Positions 12,690 to 20,786 of a DNA stretch of 20,786 bases are shown piece by piece. How positions within the stretch are numbered: the stretch's first letter is position 1; every line of letters starts with the position of its first letter. The stretch is from contig CAZZCP010000046.1 in assembly GCA_964653235.1 (NCBI GenBank), forward strand, positions 1-20,786, in the 5' to 3' direction. The translations under genes were made by a program, and so were the position numbers. The DNA comes from CAZZCP01 sp964653235 (lineage in GTDB: Bacteria > Bdellovibrionota > Bdellovibrionia > Bdellovibrionales > UBA840). The notes beneath the pieces were generated by a model. That model searched no databases. It saw nothing but the letters and a program-made list of their open reading frames with translations, and had not been told where the DNA came from.

Positions 12690-15125
12690 ATGCTGAGAAA
12701 AGGATTTCTATCTGCAATCTGTTTATTCATTAGTGTTCAAGTTCAGGCAAATTTTGCTAACTCAAATCTCTTTGTTCAAGCAAAGGCTTTATACTTAGAG
12801 GGAAAGAAGCAAGAAGCGATCCAAGATTTAAAAGAAAAGCTTAAAAAGCATTCTTCCAATCCGAGCTTGCATTTTGCTATCGGACGCTTAAATTACGAAA
12901 TGCGTCAAGACAAAGAAGCTCAATTTCATTTGAGCGAGGCTATTCGTTTGGGCAGCGAGCTGCCAAAGCATGCCCATTTGCTTTTAGCAGAGTCTTATTA
13001 TCGAACTGGAAAAAATGTTGCTGCAAGGTCTGAGCTTTATAAATTGATGCGGCTGAAACCCGATCCATATCAAAAAATTCGAGCCAAGTTTATCAGTGGA
13101 ATGCTCGATTTAGATGCCAAAAAATATCGAAGAGCCCGAAGCAATCTTCGCTATGCTGAAAAAAGAATGCGAGGTGAAGAAGACTATCCCTATGTTCTCT
13201 GGAGCTTGATGGAGTGGGGGCAAAAGACTCGTAATCATCACCGTAAATGCCGATGGGCAAGAAAACTTTATAGCAAATTTCCTTACCATCATCTCACCGA
13301 ATCCTGGGGAGTTCAGTTGCAAGAAGTTTTGGTGAATGACAAAAAAATTTTTTGCTCTGCACGGGCAAGAGATATTAAAAATCGCTTTCGCAATTTGATT
13401 CTCACAGGAGAAGACCCTAAGGCAGAGGCAGAACACAATTGGATATTGAGTGACAAATACAAAGCCGATGCTTTTGTGAAAGATATGATTTCAGCAAGAT
13501 ATTTTATTCAACTAGGTGAAATCAATAAAGCCATAGCAAAACTCCTTCCCCATTATGATAAAAAACTCAACAACCAGAAGTATCTCGAAGTTTTTGCAAA
13601 AGCAGCTGCAAAGGCAGGTGAATTCAAATCTGCTATTGGTGCTTACTATCGAATCTACAAAAGAAATCCAAGATCGAGAAAAGGGCGGTTTGCGCTATTT
13701 CAAGCAGCCTTCATTAGCTATCAGTTTCAAGACTATGATGGAGCAAGCCAAAAATTTGAAGAGTTTTTGAAGAAGTACCGAAGTTCAGGCCTTCGGCGAG
13801 ATTCAAAGTGGTATTTGGCTTGGCTTAAATATTTAAAGAAAGACTACAAAGGGGCTTTAAAAGCTTTTCAAGATTTGAGTCGCTATCGACGATGGCGCTA
13901 CCAGAATCGTGTACAATATTGGAAGGCTTTAAGTCTTTATAATGCGGGTGATACCAAGACAGCCAAAAAGCTTTTGCGGCAAATGAGTGAATCAAAGTAT
14001 CCTGATTATTACAGTTTGGCTGCAACAGCGAAGCTTTTTGATTTACAAAATCAAAAAGACAATCGAGTGGTTGCTAGTCTTGAATTGAACAATCAGACTC
14101 CAATGGCCTTCAACCAGCTGTTTGATGCTTCTCTTCTTCCTGAGAATGAAGAAGAGAGTGAAGATCGCTTAGAAGAGCTTTCGAAAACAATAGATGAAGA
14201 AGAAGACTTGGCAGAAGATGCTAAAGACGATCAAGAATTTGCTAAAGAAGTTCAGCAGGTAGATGAAGAAATTCTTAGTACGATTGAGGCACCAAAAGAC
14301 TTTTCTCGTAAGACAGATCAAAATCGTTTTGATAAGGCAAGTGAGCTCATTGCCATGGGCTTTCTCGATATGGCTAGATGGGAGCTTTATTATATCGAGA
14401 AGAAAACCAAAAAAGAGAAAGAAAGAATTCGTCTTATTGAAGAATACAAAAAGATTCAAGCCTATCATCGCTCATCTTATGTGTCACAGACCTATTTTCA
14501 CAATCAACGAACCAAGGAACAAATGAACGGAGAGAGTTTTTTCTGGAAAGAAATGTATCCTAAGGCCTTTTCACCAATGCTTGAAAAGCAAGCCTCGCGC
14601 TTTGCCTTAAGCCCTTACTTTGTTTGGGGATTAATGCGTGCCGAGAGTCTTTATAAAGAATCTGCTCGTTCTCCTGTTGGAGCCATGGGTCTTTTACAGA
14701 TTATGCCTTTTACAGGCAGAAGATTGGCGACTCTGCTAGAATACCCGAGCTTTGATATCAATCAGCTTTATCGTGCTGAGAAAAATATTGAACTTGGTAG
14801 CAGATACTTAAAAAGACTTTCTTCTCGGTTTGATAACAAGCTTCCTCTAATGGCTGCGGGCTATAATGCGGGACCACACAGAGTAAAGGCATGGCTACAG
14901 CAATTTGGCCATCACGATATGGATGTGTTTATTGAACACATTCCTTTTTTAGAAACCAGAAACTATGTAAAAAAAGTTTTAAAGAATACCTATCACTATC
15001 AAAAAATCTATGCGCCCGAGCAAGCACAAGCAAAACAGTGGGCCTGGCTCTCCAAACCCGTCGGTCTAAAGTGGGAAGGTCCCACTCCGAGCAAAGAAGA
15101 CTGGAGCGATCTTACTCAACAATAA
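12690..15125 (+). CDS. TPR-containing soluble lytic transglycosylase (Slt-type)
   Basis: The 811-residue periplasmic enzyme cleaves the MurNAc-GlcNAc bond of peptidoglycan with formation of 1,6-anhydroMurNAc. A signal peptide (about 1-20, ending VQVQA) precedes a long helical TPR region (about 28-440). An Asp/Glu-rich low-complexity linker follows (about 484-530), and the C-terminal SLT domain spans about 630-775. The catalytic Glu652 lies in LMRAES, followed by SPVGAMGLLQIMP (661-673) and AAGYNAGPHRVKAW (722-735). The architecture resembles Slt70, but the TPR part is longer and the acidic insert is unusual. There is no good ribosome binding site before the ATG; TATCAT at 12677-12682 could be a -10 box giving a leaderless message. 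The end overlaps the convergent L,D-transpeptidase gene by 14 nt. Confidence 0.92.
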   Translation: MLRKGFLSAICLFISVQVQANFANSNLFVQAKALYLEGKKQEAIQDLKEKLKKHSSNPSLHFAIGRLNYEMRQDKEAQFHLSEAIRLGSELPKHAHLLLAESYYRTGKNVAARSELYKLMRLKPDPYQKIRAKFISGMLDLDAKKYRRARSNLRYAEKRMRGEEDYPYVLWSLMEWGQKTRNHHRKCRWARKLYSKFPYHHLTESWGVQLQEVLVNDKKIFCSARARDIKNRFRNLILTGEDPKAEAEHNWILSDKYKADAFVKDMISARYFIQLGEINKAIAKLLPHYDKKLNNQKYLEVFAKAAAKAGEFKSAIGAYYRIYKRNPRSRKGRFALFQAAFISYQFQDYDGASQKFEEFLKKYRSSGLRRDSKWYLAWLKYLKKDYKGALKAFQDLSRYRRWRYQNRVQYWKALSLYNAGDTKTAKKLLRQMSESKYPDYYSLAATAKLFDLQNQKDNRVVASLELNNQTPMAFNQLFDASLLPENEEESEDRLEELSKTIDEEEDLAEDAKDDQEFAKEVQQVDEEILSTIEAPKDFSRKTDQNRFDKASELIAMGFLDMARWELYYIEKKTKKEKERIRLIEEYKKIQAYHRSSYVSQTYFHNQRTKEQMNGESFFWKEMYPKAFSPMLEKQASRFALSPYFVWGLMRAESLYKESARSPVGAMGLLQIMPFTGRRLATLLEYPSFDINQLYRAEKNIELGSRYLKRLSSRFDNKLPLMAAGYNAGPHRVKAWLQQFGHHDMDVFIEHIPFLETRNYVKKVLKNTYHYQKIYAPEQAQAKQWAWLSKPVGLKWEGPTPSKEDWSDLTQQ

Positions 15126-15753
15126 TCAGTGTTCGGTAAGAGAGTATTTTCTCTCCAGTAGGGCGACCGTCTTGGCCAATTTGGTCGATCCAGGTTCTTT
15201 CTGTATGACCAATTAAGTGAAAAAGATTATGAGCTCTTGAAGGCTCTAGGCGAATGCAACCTGCTGATGCTGGTTCTCCCAAGCGAGAGATGCTGTCTGT
15301 ACCATGAGAGGCAATGTTGCCATTAAAAAATACCGCCCATGGCATTTTAGCCAAACTATAAATACTGGATTCATGTTGTGATGAAAAGTATTGCGGAACA
15401 AAGAATCCACTGGGAGTTACTTTTCCTCTGCGAGCTGAGGAAATATTCCAGAAGTACTTCAAACCTTCTCCGCGAACGTAGACTCGTACGCTTTGAGCGG
15501 GAATCTCTCCTTTTTGCATTTTGTTGCCAACAACGATCACATCGTAGTCTCTGTAATCATCATTACGAAGCGGGTCATCGGCATTAGCCGCCAGTGACAT
15601 ATCAGGATCTGCTTTATAGTCATCTAAATCATGATGGACTTCTATGAGTTCAAGTTCAGCAGTTGCATTTTTGTCGTTTTCATAAAGCGCTGTTGGCCAA
15701 GTTCTAGCATTTGCAAAAATACTTACGAATAAAATAGATAAAATGATTTTCAT
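15112..15753 (-). CDS. L,D-transpeptidase (YkuD domain) family protein
   Basis: YkuD-domain enzymes form 3-3 cross-links or attach proteins to peptidoglycan. The 213-residue protein has a signal peptide (about 1-16, ending FANA), an acidic region at 28-70, and a YkuD core with SGFFVPQYF, FFNGNIASHGTDSISRLGEP and SAGCIRLEPS. The catalytic Cys166 and His150 are present; the residue before Gly-Cys is Ala rather than the frequent His. I chose the ATG at 15753 rather than the TTG at 15765 because GGGAGG lies just before it and it starts the signal peptide cleanly. It converges with the transglycosylase gene, so both genes serve the cell wall. Confidence 0.88.
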   Translation of the reverse strand: MKIILSILFVSIFANARTWPTALYENDKNATAELELIEVHHDLDDYKADPDMSLAANADDPLRNDDYRDYDVIVVGNKMQKGEIPAQSVRVYVRGEGLKYFWNISSARRGKVTPSGFFVPQYFSSQHESSIYSLAKMPWAVFFNGNIASHGTDSISRLGEPASAGCIRLEPSRAHNLFHLIGHTERTWIDQIGQDGRPTGEKILSYRTLIIVE

Positions 15754-15833
15754 TGTCCCTCCCAATCATCAGGCTTGTGCTACATAATTTATGCGGATAG
15801 CGCAAAAAGAAGTGATGGGATTGGAAAAAATAA

Positions 15834-16008
15834 TAAACTGCTCCCTTTTATTTCACTTCGGACGTCCGTCCGATAGTATATAAGTATTTAAAATATTATG
15901 TGTATTCTGTCCGAGCTTTTTGAAAATCTGGTGCATTTTCAGACAAGAACCCTAGGTCATTGAAACTGCAAATGAATTTAGGGAAAAAAGTGAAACAAAA
16001 GGGAGCAG
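15834..16008. repeat. MITE-like element with 21-bp terminal inverted repeats
   Basis: The left arm (15838-15858, core GCTCCCTTTTATTTCACTT) and right arm (15988-16008, core AAGTGAAACAAAAGGGAGC) are inverted copies with one mismatch. They enclose about 130 bp that is non-coding and contains the palindrome CGGACGTCCG near 15858-15867. The left end, including TAAA before it, recurs at 20728-20752. This fits a small non-autonomous mobile element. A structured RNA closed by a 21-bp stem is the other option, given its place upstream of oppA. Confidence 0.6.
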
Positions 16009-16255
16009 CTAGTGAATATTCTCTGCGAATTTTGCTCTGTGACAATTTCAGGCAGACGCATAATGCACCACCAGTGGGCTCAATTTGGATTCATTTATCT
16101 CATTTGCGGTGTCAATTTTTCTAGAGGTGTCACAAATTCTCTTACTGTTAAATATCTCTTTGTATTTTCAAGCATTAAGGCTATCCCATTGACTCGATTG
16201 GGGAGCTTCGCTATTTCAAATGTCGGGTATTGTTAGGAAATCATAAGGAGTATTC
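16009..16255. other. Leader region of oppA
   Basis: A GTG-started open frame (16012-16236, 74 residues) covers this stretch and has GGGAG upstream, but that site is part of the repeat element and the protein looks random. I treat it as non-coding. The AAGGAG at 16245-16250 serves oppA. TTGACT near 16189 is a possible -35 box, but no good -10 box follows it. Confidence 0.4.
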
Positions 16256-17848
16256 ATGAAATTTTCGATCTTGCTATTTCTACTGCTATCGACCGCTTTG
16301 GTCTCATGTACTAAAAAAGCTCAAAAAGGGGATTATGGTTTAAACTTAGATGAAACTTTAAGAATCAATCTTGGGAGTGAACCACCAACACTCGATTGGA
16401 ATAAGGCTACGGACACAACTTCTTCTTCGATCACTACCAATCTGATGCGCGGCTTGGTTGAGTACGATCTTGAAGATCCCGAGTTGGGAATTACTGCAGG
16501 ACTAGCCACTGAATGGACTCCCAATGAAAAAGCAGACAAGTGGACAATTCAACTTCGTAAAGGAGTGAAATGGAGTGATGGAGTTGCTTTTACTGCCCAA
16601 CATGTTGTCGATGGCTGGACTCGTCTTCTTTCACCTGAGACAGCTTCTGAATACGCCTACTTTTTATTTAATGTGAAAAATGCCAAAGACTTCAATGCTG
16701 GTAAATTGAAAGATCCAGCACAGTTGGGAATTCAGGCTGTAGATGATCACACACTTGCAATTACTTTAGAAAATCCTATGGGCTATTTTCCTTACCTGCT
16801 CACTCACAATTCGACCTATCCGATTCGCTTAGATGTGGTCAAAAAATTTGGTGATAAGTGGACCGAGCCGGGCAATATTGTGACTCTTGGTCCGTATAAC
16901 TTAAAAGTATGGGATCACGATAAAGCGATTGTTTTAGAGAGGAATCCCAATTTTTATGGCAGTCCTGCAAAAACCAAATATGTACTTGGTTATATTATTT
17001 CTGAACTCTCTACAGCTGTGAATCTCTTCGATTCAGGCAGAATTGATGCCCTTGATTCTTTGCCCAAGACAGAGATTTCGGCTCTAAAACAAAGGCCTGA
17101 ACACAGAAGTATAAGCACTTTGGTTTTGCAATACTATGGATTCAATACCAGTGTAGCTCCATTTGACAAAGAAGATGTTCGCAAGGCTTTTTCGCATGCT
17201 ATTGATCGCAAAGAAATTGTAACCATGATGTCAGGTGGTGATATTCCTTTAAGTGGCTGGATTCCAGCGGGAATGTTTGGTTATGACCCTAATGTTGGAC
17301 TCGAATTCAATGTTGAGAAAGCCAAGGAGTATTTAAAGAAAGCAGGTTATGAAGATCCGAGTACTTTTCCAAAGGTAACTTTGGCCTTTAATACCAATGA
17401 GAATCACCAAAGAATAGCAGAAAATGTACAGGCACAACTAAAGAAAAATCTTGGTATCAATCTTGAACTCACCAACCAAGAATGGAAAGTCTATTTGAAT
17501 ACTTTGAGAACAAAAACACCTTCGATGTTTCGAATGGGCTGGCAAGCGGATTATCCAGATCCTGACAACTTTATCAATTTGATGACTAGTTATTCGACCA
17601 ATAACTACACAAAATGGAAAAATGAGAAGTTTGATCAGCTGGTAGAAAAAGGTATCTCTGAAGTTGATAAGGATAAGCGTCGTAAGATCTACCAAGAGGC
17701 GCAAAAAATCTTGCTCGAGAAAGACACTGCTGCCATGCCGCTGTTTTCTAGCGTTCATCATATGTTAGTTTCAGATCGAATCGAAAATTATCCTGTCAAC
17801 GCAATGAACATCTTGGATTTTAAAGACGTTGAGATTAAAACCAAATGA
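16256..17848 (+). CDS. oppA: Peptide ABC transporter substrate-binding lipoprotein
   Basis: This is a family 5 extracellular solute-binding protein (OppA/DppA type), which captures peptides for import. The 530-residue length is typical. It has a lipoprotein signal peptide with lipobox LVSC and acylated Cys18, so it is membrane-anchored rather than free. Typical segments are NLGSEPPTLDWNKATD, GLATEWTPNEKADKWTIQLRKGVKWSDGVAFTAQHVVDGW and the C-terminal FRMGWQADYPDPDNFINL. The start has AAGGAG five bases upstream. oppB overlaps the stop by 4 nt. Exact peptide specificity cannot be read from the sequence, so the gene symbol is by family resemblance. Confidence 0.92.
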   Translation: MKFSILLFLLLSTALVSCTKKAQKGDYGLNLDETLRINLGSEPPTLDWNKATDTTSSSITTNLMRGLVEYDLEDPELGITAGLATEWTPNEKADKWTIQLRKGVKWSDGVAFTAQHVVDGWTRLLSPETASEYAYFLFNVKNAKDFNAGKLKDPAQLGIQAVDDHTLAITLENPMGYFPYLLTHNSTYPIRLDVVKKFGDKWTEPGNIVTLGPYNLKVWDHDKAIVLERNPNFYGSPAKTKYVLGYIISELSTAVNLFDSGRIDALDSLPKTEISALKQRPEHRSISTLVLQYYGFNTSVAPFDKEDVRKAFSHAIDRKEIVTMMSGGDIPLSGWIPAGMFGYDPNVGLEFNVEKAKEYLKKAGYEDPSTFPKVTLAFNTNENHQRIAENVQAQLKKNLGINLELTNQEWKVYLNTLRTKTPSMFRMGWQADYPDPDNFINLMTSYSTNNYTKWKNEKFDQLVEKGISEVDKDKRRKIYQEAQKILLEKDTAAMPLFSSVHHMLVSDRIENYPVNAMNILDFKDVEIKTK

Positions 17849-18990
17849 GCAAAGAATTAAGTTTAAAGACAACAAACTCACAGGAGCTAAGTGCAATGTC
17901 TTTTATCAAGGAACATTTTGGTAAAATCATTGGTTTCTTATTTCTATTGAGTTCAATTCTAACAATAGCTTTTGATTTATTGCAGTTTGAAGGTCCTGCT
18001 GTCAGTGCAAGCCATTTGACTGTCTTTGCATCCATGAGCATTGGATTTATTTATATTATTCAGCAAAACCAAATGATCGGCTACGTAAGCAAAAGACTTT
18101 TTGAAGCCGGGCTGACAGTATTTGCCATTGCGACGGTGACTTTTTTGCTGTTGAGATTTCTTCCCGGAGGCCCCTTCGACCGAGACAAAGCATTGCCTCC
18201 TGAGGTTATGGCAAATATCAATGCAAAGTACCATCTCGACAAACCCATGCTCGAGCAATATGGAATTTACATTGGCAATCTTCTGCAAGGAGATTTGGGA
18301 GAGTCCTACAAGTTTATTGGCCGAGGTGTCACCGAGATCATTGCCGAGTCACTTCCTAACTCTTTCAAACTTGGATTTTATGCACTTTTGATTAGTTTCA
18401 TCCTCGGCATACCCTTAGGACTCTACGCTGCCTCGAAACACAATACACTCAGTGACAATCTTGCCATGTTCTTTTCTATAAGTGGTGTGGCATTGCCTAG
18501 CTTTTTGGTGGCTGCAGTTTTGATTGTGATTTTTAGTTTTGGTTTGGGATGGTTTCCTCCAGCACTTTGGAACAGCCCAATTCACTATGTTCTACCCGTG
18601 GTCTGCTTGGGCATTCGACCCATTGGAATCATTGCGAGGCTGACAAGATCGAGCGTGCTTGATGTGATTCGCTCTGACTTTATTCGAACGGCGAGAGCCA
18701 AAGGTTTGGCCGAGCAAGTGGTTCTATACAAACATGTACTACGCAACTCATTGATTCCGGTTTTGACCATGTCGGGGCCATTGGTCGCAGGTTTGTTGTC
18801 GGGCTCTTTTGTCATCGAAATTATTTTTGCAGTTCCAGGAATGGGTAAGCATTTCGTTCAAAGCGTGACCAATCGCGATTATCCTCTGATTTTAGGCCTT
18901 ACCCTCTTGTACGCCGTAATGTTGATCGCTGCCAACCTCATCGTTGACTTATTGTACGCGGTGATTGATCCAAGGATTAAATTGACATGA
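17845..18990 (+). CDS. oppB: Peptide ABC transporter permease with an extra N-terminal membrane segment
   Basis: This is one of the two membrane permeases of the peptide importer. Residues from about 77 on (MIGYVSKRLFEAGLTVFAIATVTFLLLRFLPGGP) match the normal OppB/DppB N-terminus. The permease core follows, with the ATPase-contacting EAA loop RTARAKGLAEQVVLYKHVLRNSLIP. The protein has about 76 extra residues ahead of this, with two hydrophobic stretches (about 26-46 and 60-73). The extension is probably real, because the first ATG overlaps oppA by 4 nt (ATGA) and the ATG at residue 77 has no ribosome binding site. oppC overlaps the end by 4 nt. Confidence 0.93.
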   Translation: MSKELSLKTTNSQELSAMSFIKEHFGKIIGFLFLLSSILTIAFDLLQFEGPAVSASHLTVFASMSIGFIYIIQQNQMIGYVSKRLFEAGLTVFAIATVTFLLLRFLPGGPFDRDKALPPEVMANINAKYHLDKPMLEQYGIYIGNLLQGDLGESYKFIGRGVTEIIAESLPNSFKLGFYALLISFILGIPLGLYAASKHNTLSDNLAMFFSISGVALPSFLVAAVLIVIFSFGLGWFPPALWNSPIHYVLPVVCLGIRPIGIIARLTRSSVLDVIRSDFIRTARAKGLAEQVVLYKHVLRNSLIPVLTMSGPLVAGLLSGSFVIEIIFAVPGMGKHFVQSVTNRDYPLILGLTLLYAVMLIAANLIVDLLYAVIDPRIKLT

Positions 18991-19895
18991 GTTCAAATGT
19001 ATTAAAAATCAAATTAAAATCCAAAAGCTTGTACTCAGATGCTTTTCAAAGGCTAAAGAAAAACAAAGCCTCTGTTGCTTCGGGAGTTTTAATCCTTTTT
19101 GTTTGCTTGATCGCTTTGTTTGCCGAGTGGGTTGCGCCTTTTTCTTTTGCAGAACAAAATATGGATAAAATTCTTATGCCACCTGATGGGCAAAATCTTT
19201 TGGGTACAGACAGCTTGGGCCGTGATTTGCTTTCTCGCTTGATCTATGGTGCTCGCGTTTCGATGGCTGTGGGTATTGTGGCAAGTTTGATTTCTTTATT
19301 TTTAGGAACTGTTTACGGAGCTATATCGGGTTGGTTTGGTGGCCGCGTTGATTCACTCATGATGCGATTTGTAGATTTGATCTTTGCTGTGCCCGCTCTA
19401 GTTTTATTGATTATTGTGATGGTGGTTTTTCAGGCGGTAAATTTTATTGAAGATCCTGAACTCAAAGCTCTCACCGGTATTTTGCTTGCATTGAGTGTTG
19501 TGAGTTGGACTGGAATCGCTCGTCTAGTGCGAGGTCAGGTTTTACAAATCAAACAAATGCTCTATGTTGAAGCCGCAAGGGCCATTGGAGTTTCGAGCCG
19601 CTCGATTGTCTTTAAGCATATTCTACCCAATATTTGGGGCCCTATCATTGTAACTCTGACCTTTCAAATACCTGCAAATATTTTGTTTGAAAGTTTCTTA
19701 AGCTTTATTGGTTTGGGCTTGCAGCCGCCCTTTAGTTCTTGGGGGGTCTTAGCCAACGAAGGTTGGAGATCTTTGCGCAGTTTTCCGCATTTGATCATTG
19801 CCCCAGGAGTGGCTCTTTACATGACCATTCTTGCTTTTAATCTTTTTGGTGATGGTTTAAGAGATGCTTTTGATCCGCAGTTGAAAAATCGTTGA
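18987..19895 (+). CDS. oppC: Peptide ABC transporter permease
   Basis: This is the second permease of the importer, 302 residues, normal for OppC/DppC. The N-terminal OppC_N part (SDAFQRLKKNKASVASG, first membrane helix) is followed by the conserved LLGTDSLGRDLLSRLIYGARVS and the binding-protein-dependent transport domain. The EAA loop is YVEAARAIGVSSRSIVFKHILPN, and the C-terminus is the usual LFGDGLRDAFDPQLK. It overlaps oppB by 4 nt. No oppD or oppF ATPase follows; the next gene is on the opposite strand and abuts with no gap, so the ATPases must come from elsewhere. Confidence 0.94.
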   Translation: MSSNVLKIKLKSKSLYSDAFQRLKKNKASVASGVLILFVCLIALFAEWVAPFSFAEQNMDKILMPPDGQNLLGTDSLGRDLLSRLIYGARVSMAVGIVASLISLFLGTVYGAISGWFGGRVDSLMMRFVDLIFAVPALVLLIIVMVVFQAVNFIEDPELKALTGILLALSVVSWTGIARLVRGQVLQIKQMLYVEAARAIGVSSRSIVFKHILPNIWGPIIVTLTFQIPANILFESFLSFIGLGLQPPFSSWGVLANEGWRSLRSFPHLIIAPGVALYMTILAFNLFGDGLRDAFDPQLKNR

Positions 19896-20660
19896 TTATC
19901 GCCGAGCCACTTTGTAGCCAGCGATTTTTCTTTGCTGCTTTTGAATCTTTTTGTAGTAATAGCGCGGGTTGTGAGATCCGCACTTACCAATAGCGCGATA
20001 GCTGAGTCCTGCTTTTACAAAACGCTTGGCTTTGTAAACTCCGCACAGATGCAATACACTGGCAACTCTTTCGCTTTGTTGTAGCGAGAGTTTACGCCCT
20101 CTCAAGAGCTTATTTAAGTAGTACTCCATACGTGAGCTCACCATGCGAATCGAATCTTCGGCTGAAAGGCGTGAGGCATAACGGTTTTCTTTGCAGTGTT
20201 TTAACTTCAGATGAGTGGCATCGTAGAAAAGTTTTCCCGATTTTTTACAAAACCTTTTTGCATCTAAAAATGTCGAGTTGGTGATTTGGTAGATACCAAC
20301 AGCGCTAGATGCGGGAGCAAATATTCTTCGCCAGTTGGTACTAAAACGCCAGTCCCAATAGCTTTGTGCAAGGGGGTTGCCATTGCTTTCAATTTGCGCC
20401 AATGCCGCTAAGAAACTTGGACGAAAGTATTTACCCGAATATTTTTGAAATTCATCTTGATAGTCCCTCCAGGTCTCTATAGGACTTTTGTGAAAAAAGC
20501 CAATGGCGGGCCTTAGAAGCTCGGTTGGCTTTCGATAGAGCTGCCAGCCGATATTAAAAAGAAACAAGCTAATCAAAACACCTAATAGAAAAAAAGTTTT
20601 CGGAAAAGGCAGTTTTCTCTTTACTTTCTTCTTATTCGTTGCAGCTTTCTTTTTGGCCAT
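19896..20660 (-). CDS. Membrane-anchored SLT-type lytic transglycosylase-like protein
   Basis: The 254-residue protein has a very basic cytoplasmic start (about 1-21), one membrane segment at about 22-38, and a periplasmic lysozyme-like domain. Key residues are Glu91 in LAALAQIESNGNP (the expected catalytic glutamate) and SAVGIYQITNSTF (119-131). Later a YRAIGKCGSHNPRYYYKKI segment near the C-terminus contacts the substrate fold in related enzymes. No classical NAGxxRV motif is seen, so it is a divergent member. The tail is again basic. AAGGAG lies five bases before the ATG. The gene ends exactly where oppC ends, on the other strand. Confidence 0.8.
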   Translation of the reverse strand: MAKKKAATNKKKVKRKLPFPKTFFLLGVLISLFLFNIGWQLYRKPTELLRPAIGFFHKSPIETWRDYQDEFQKYSGKYFRPSFLAALAQIESNGNPLAQSYWDWRFSTNWRRIFAPASSAVGIYQITNSTFLDAKRFCKKSGKLFYDATHLKLKHCKENRYASRLSAEDSIRMVSSRMEYYLNKLLRGRKLSLQQSERVASVLHLCGVYKAKRFVKAGLSYRAIGKCGSHNPRYYYKKIQKQQRKIAGYKVARR

Positions 20661-20682
20661 CCTAACTCCTTTTGAATAGTCT

Positions 20683-20714
20683 ATTCTAGGCTTGGGGGGG
20701 GGCCAAGGCTTGGC
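20683..20714 (-). promoter_or_regulatory. Probable promoter region with a nine-base C tract
   Basis: On the minus strand, TAGAAT at 20688-20683 is a good -10 box for the transglycosylase gene, with about 20 bases to the ATG. Just upstream lies a run of nine C (20702-20694), inside where the spacer would be, and then the palindrome GCCAAG-g-CTTGGC (20702-20714). No clear -35 box is found. Confidence 0.4.
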
Positions 20715-20727
20715 TCGATTTTAGTCT

Positions 20728-20752
20728 TAAACTGCTCCCTTTTGTTTCACTT
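20728..20752 (+). repeat. Second copy of the terminal repeat of the 15834 element
   Basis: Positions 20728-20752 match 15834-15858 at 24 of 25 bases (core CTGCTCCCTTTTGTTTCACT). The differing base equals the version in the right arm at 15988-16008. The following 34 bases differ from the first copy except for TGTCCGAG near the window end, which is also present at about 15908-15915. The element is cut by the window edge. Confidence 0.6.
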
Positions 20753-20786
20753 TTTTAATTTTTGAAACCGCAGCCATTTGTCCGAG

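Noticed and set aside
16012..16236. 74-residue GTG-started frame before oppA
   Set aside because: Its apparent ribosome binding site belongs to the repeat element and the protein looks random.
20702..20714. Palindrome GCCAAGGCTTGGC as a terminator
   Set aside because: The loop is a single base and the following T run is short and interrupted, so a stable terminator is unlikely.
1..20786. CRISPR array, rRNA or tRNA genes, transposase
   Set aside because: No regular direct repeats with spacers, no conserved RNA gene sequences and no transposase frame were seen on reading both strands.

Overview
This is a chromosomal window from a Gram-negative bacterium with moderate-to-low GC. Signal peptides, lipoboxes, a beta-barrel-like protein, two lytic transglycosylases and an L,D-transpeptidase point to a diderm cell. 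A ferrochelatase with an internal five-cysteine cluster, a sigma factor-DUF3106-like operon and the general gene style suggest a deltaproteobacterial or Bdellovibrionota-like organism. That placement is an inference, because the window has no rRNA or other firm marker.

Layout. (1) 252-3843 (+) is an envelope block. It holds an Arg-rich secreted protein, a lipoprotein, and then a tightly overlapped unit: ECF-like sigma factor, membrane-anchored putative anti-sigma factor, a 42-residue acidic microprotein, a Tat-exported 18-residue-repeat protein (DUF3106-like) and a probable outer-membrane barrel. (2) 3844-6142 is a gene-poor accessory island. It carries a small + strand ORF with an HTH partner (probable toxin-antitoxin pair) and a higBA pair on the - strand. 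A pair of diverged, inverted copies of a roughly 130-bp sequence (4842-4969 and 5860-5990) brackets higBA. (3) 6143-11198 is ordinary metabolism: an acyltransferase (-), then glpK-marC-threonine aldolase (+), then hemH (-). (4) 11245-15753 holds radA (-), a TPR-plus-SLT transglycosylase (+, only 23 bp from radA) and an L,D-transpeptidase (-). (5) 15834-16008 is a short element with 21-bp terminal inverted repeats; one of its ends recurs at 20728-20752. (6) 16256-19895 is oppA-oppB-oppC with 4-nt overlaps and no ATPase genes, abutting a convergent membrane-anchored transglycosylase (19896-20660).

How they work together. The first block looks like a self-contained sigma/anti-sigma regulon whose targets are exported envelope proteins. 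The transglycosylases and L,D-transpeptidase act on peptidoglycan. The opp genes would import peptides using ATPases encoded elsewhere. The island between the two housekeeping blocks is the most likely horizontally acquired part. The most noteworthy signals are the inverted repeats around higBA, the terminator-like hairpin inside the start region of the sigma gene, the microprotein in the sigma operon, and the dispersed inverted-repeat element beside oppA. Nothing here proves a wholly new system.
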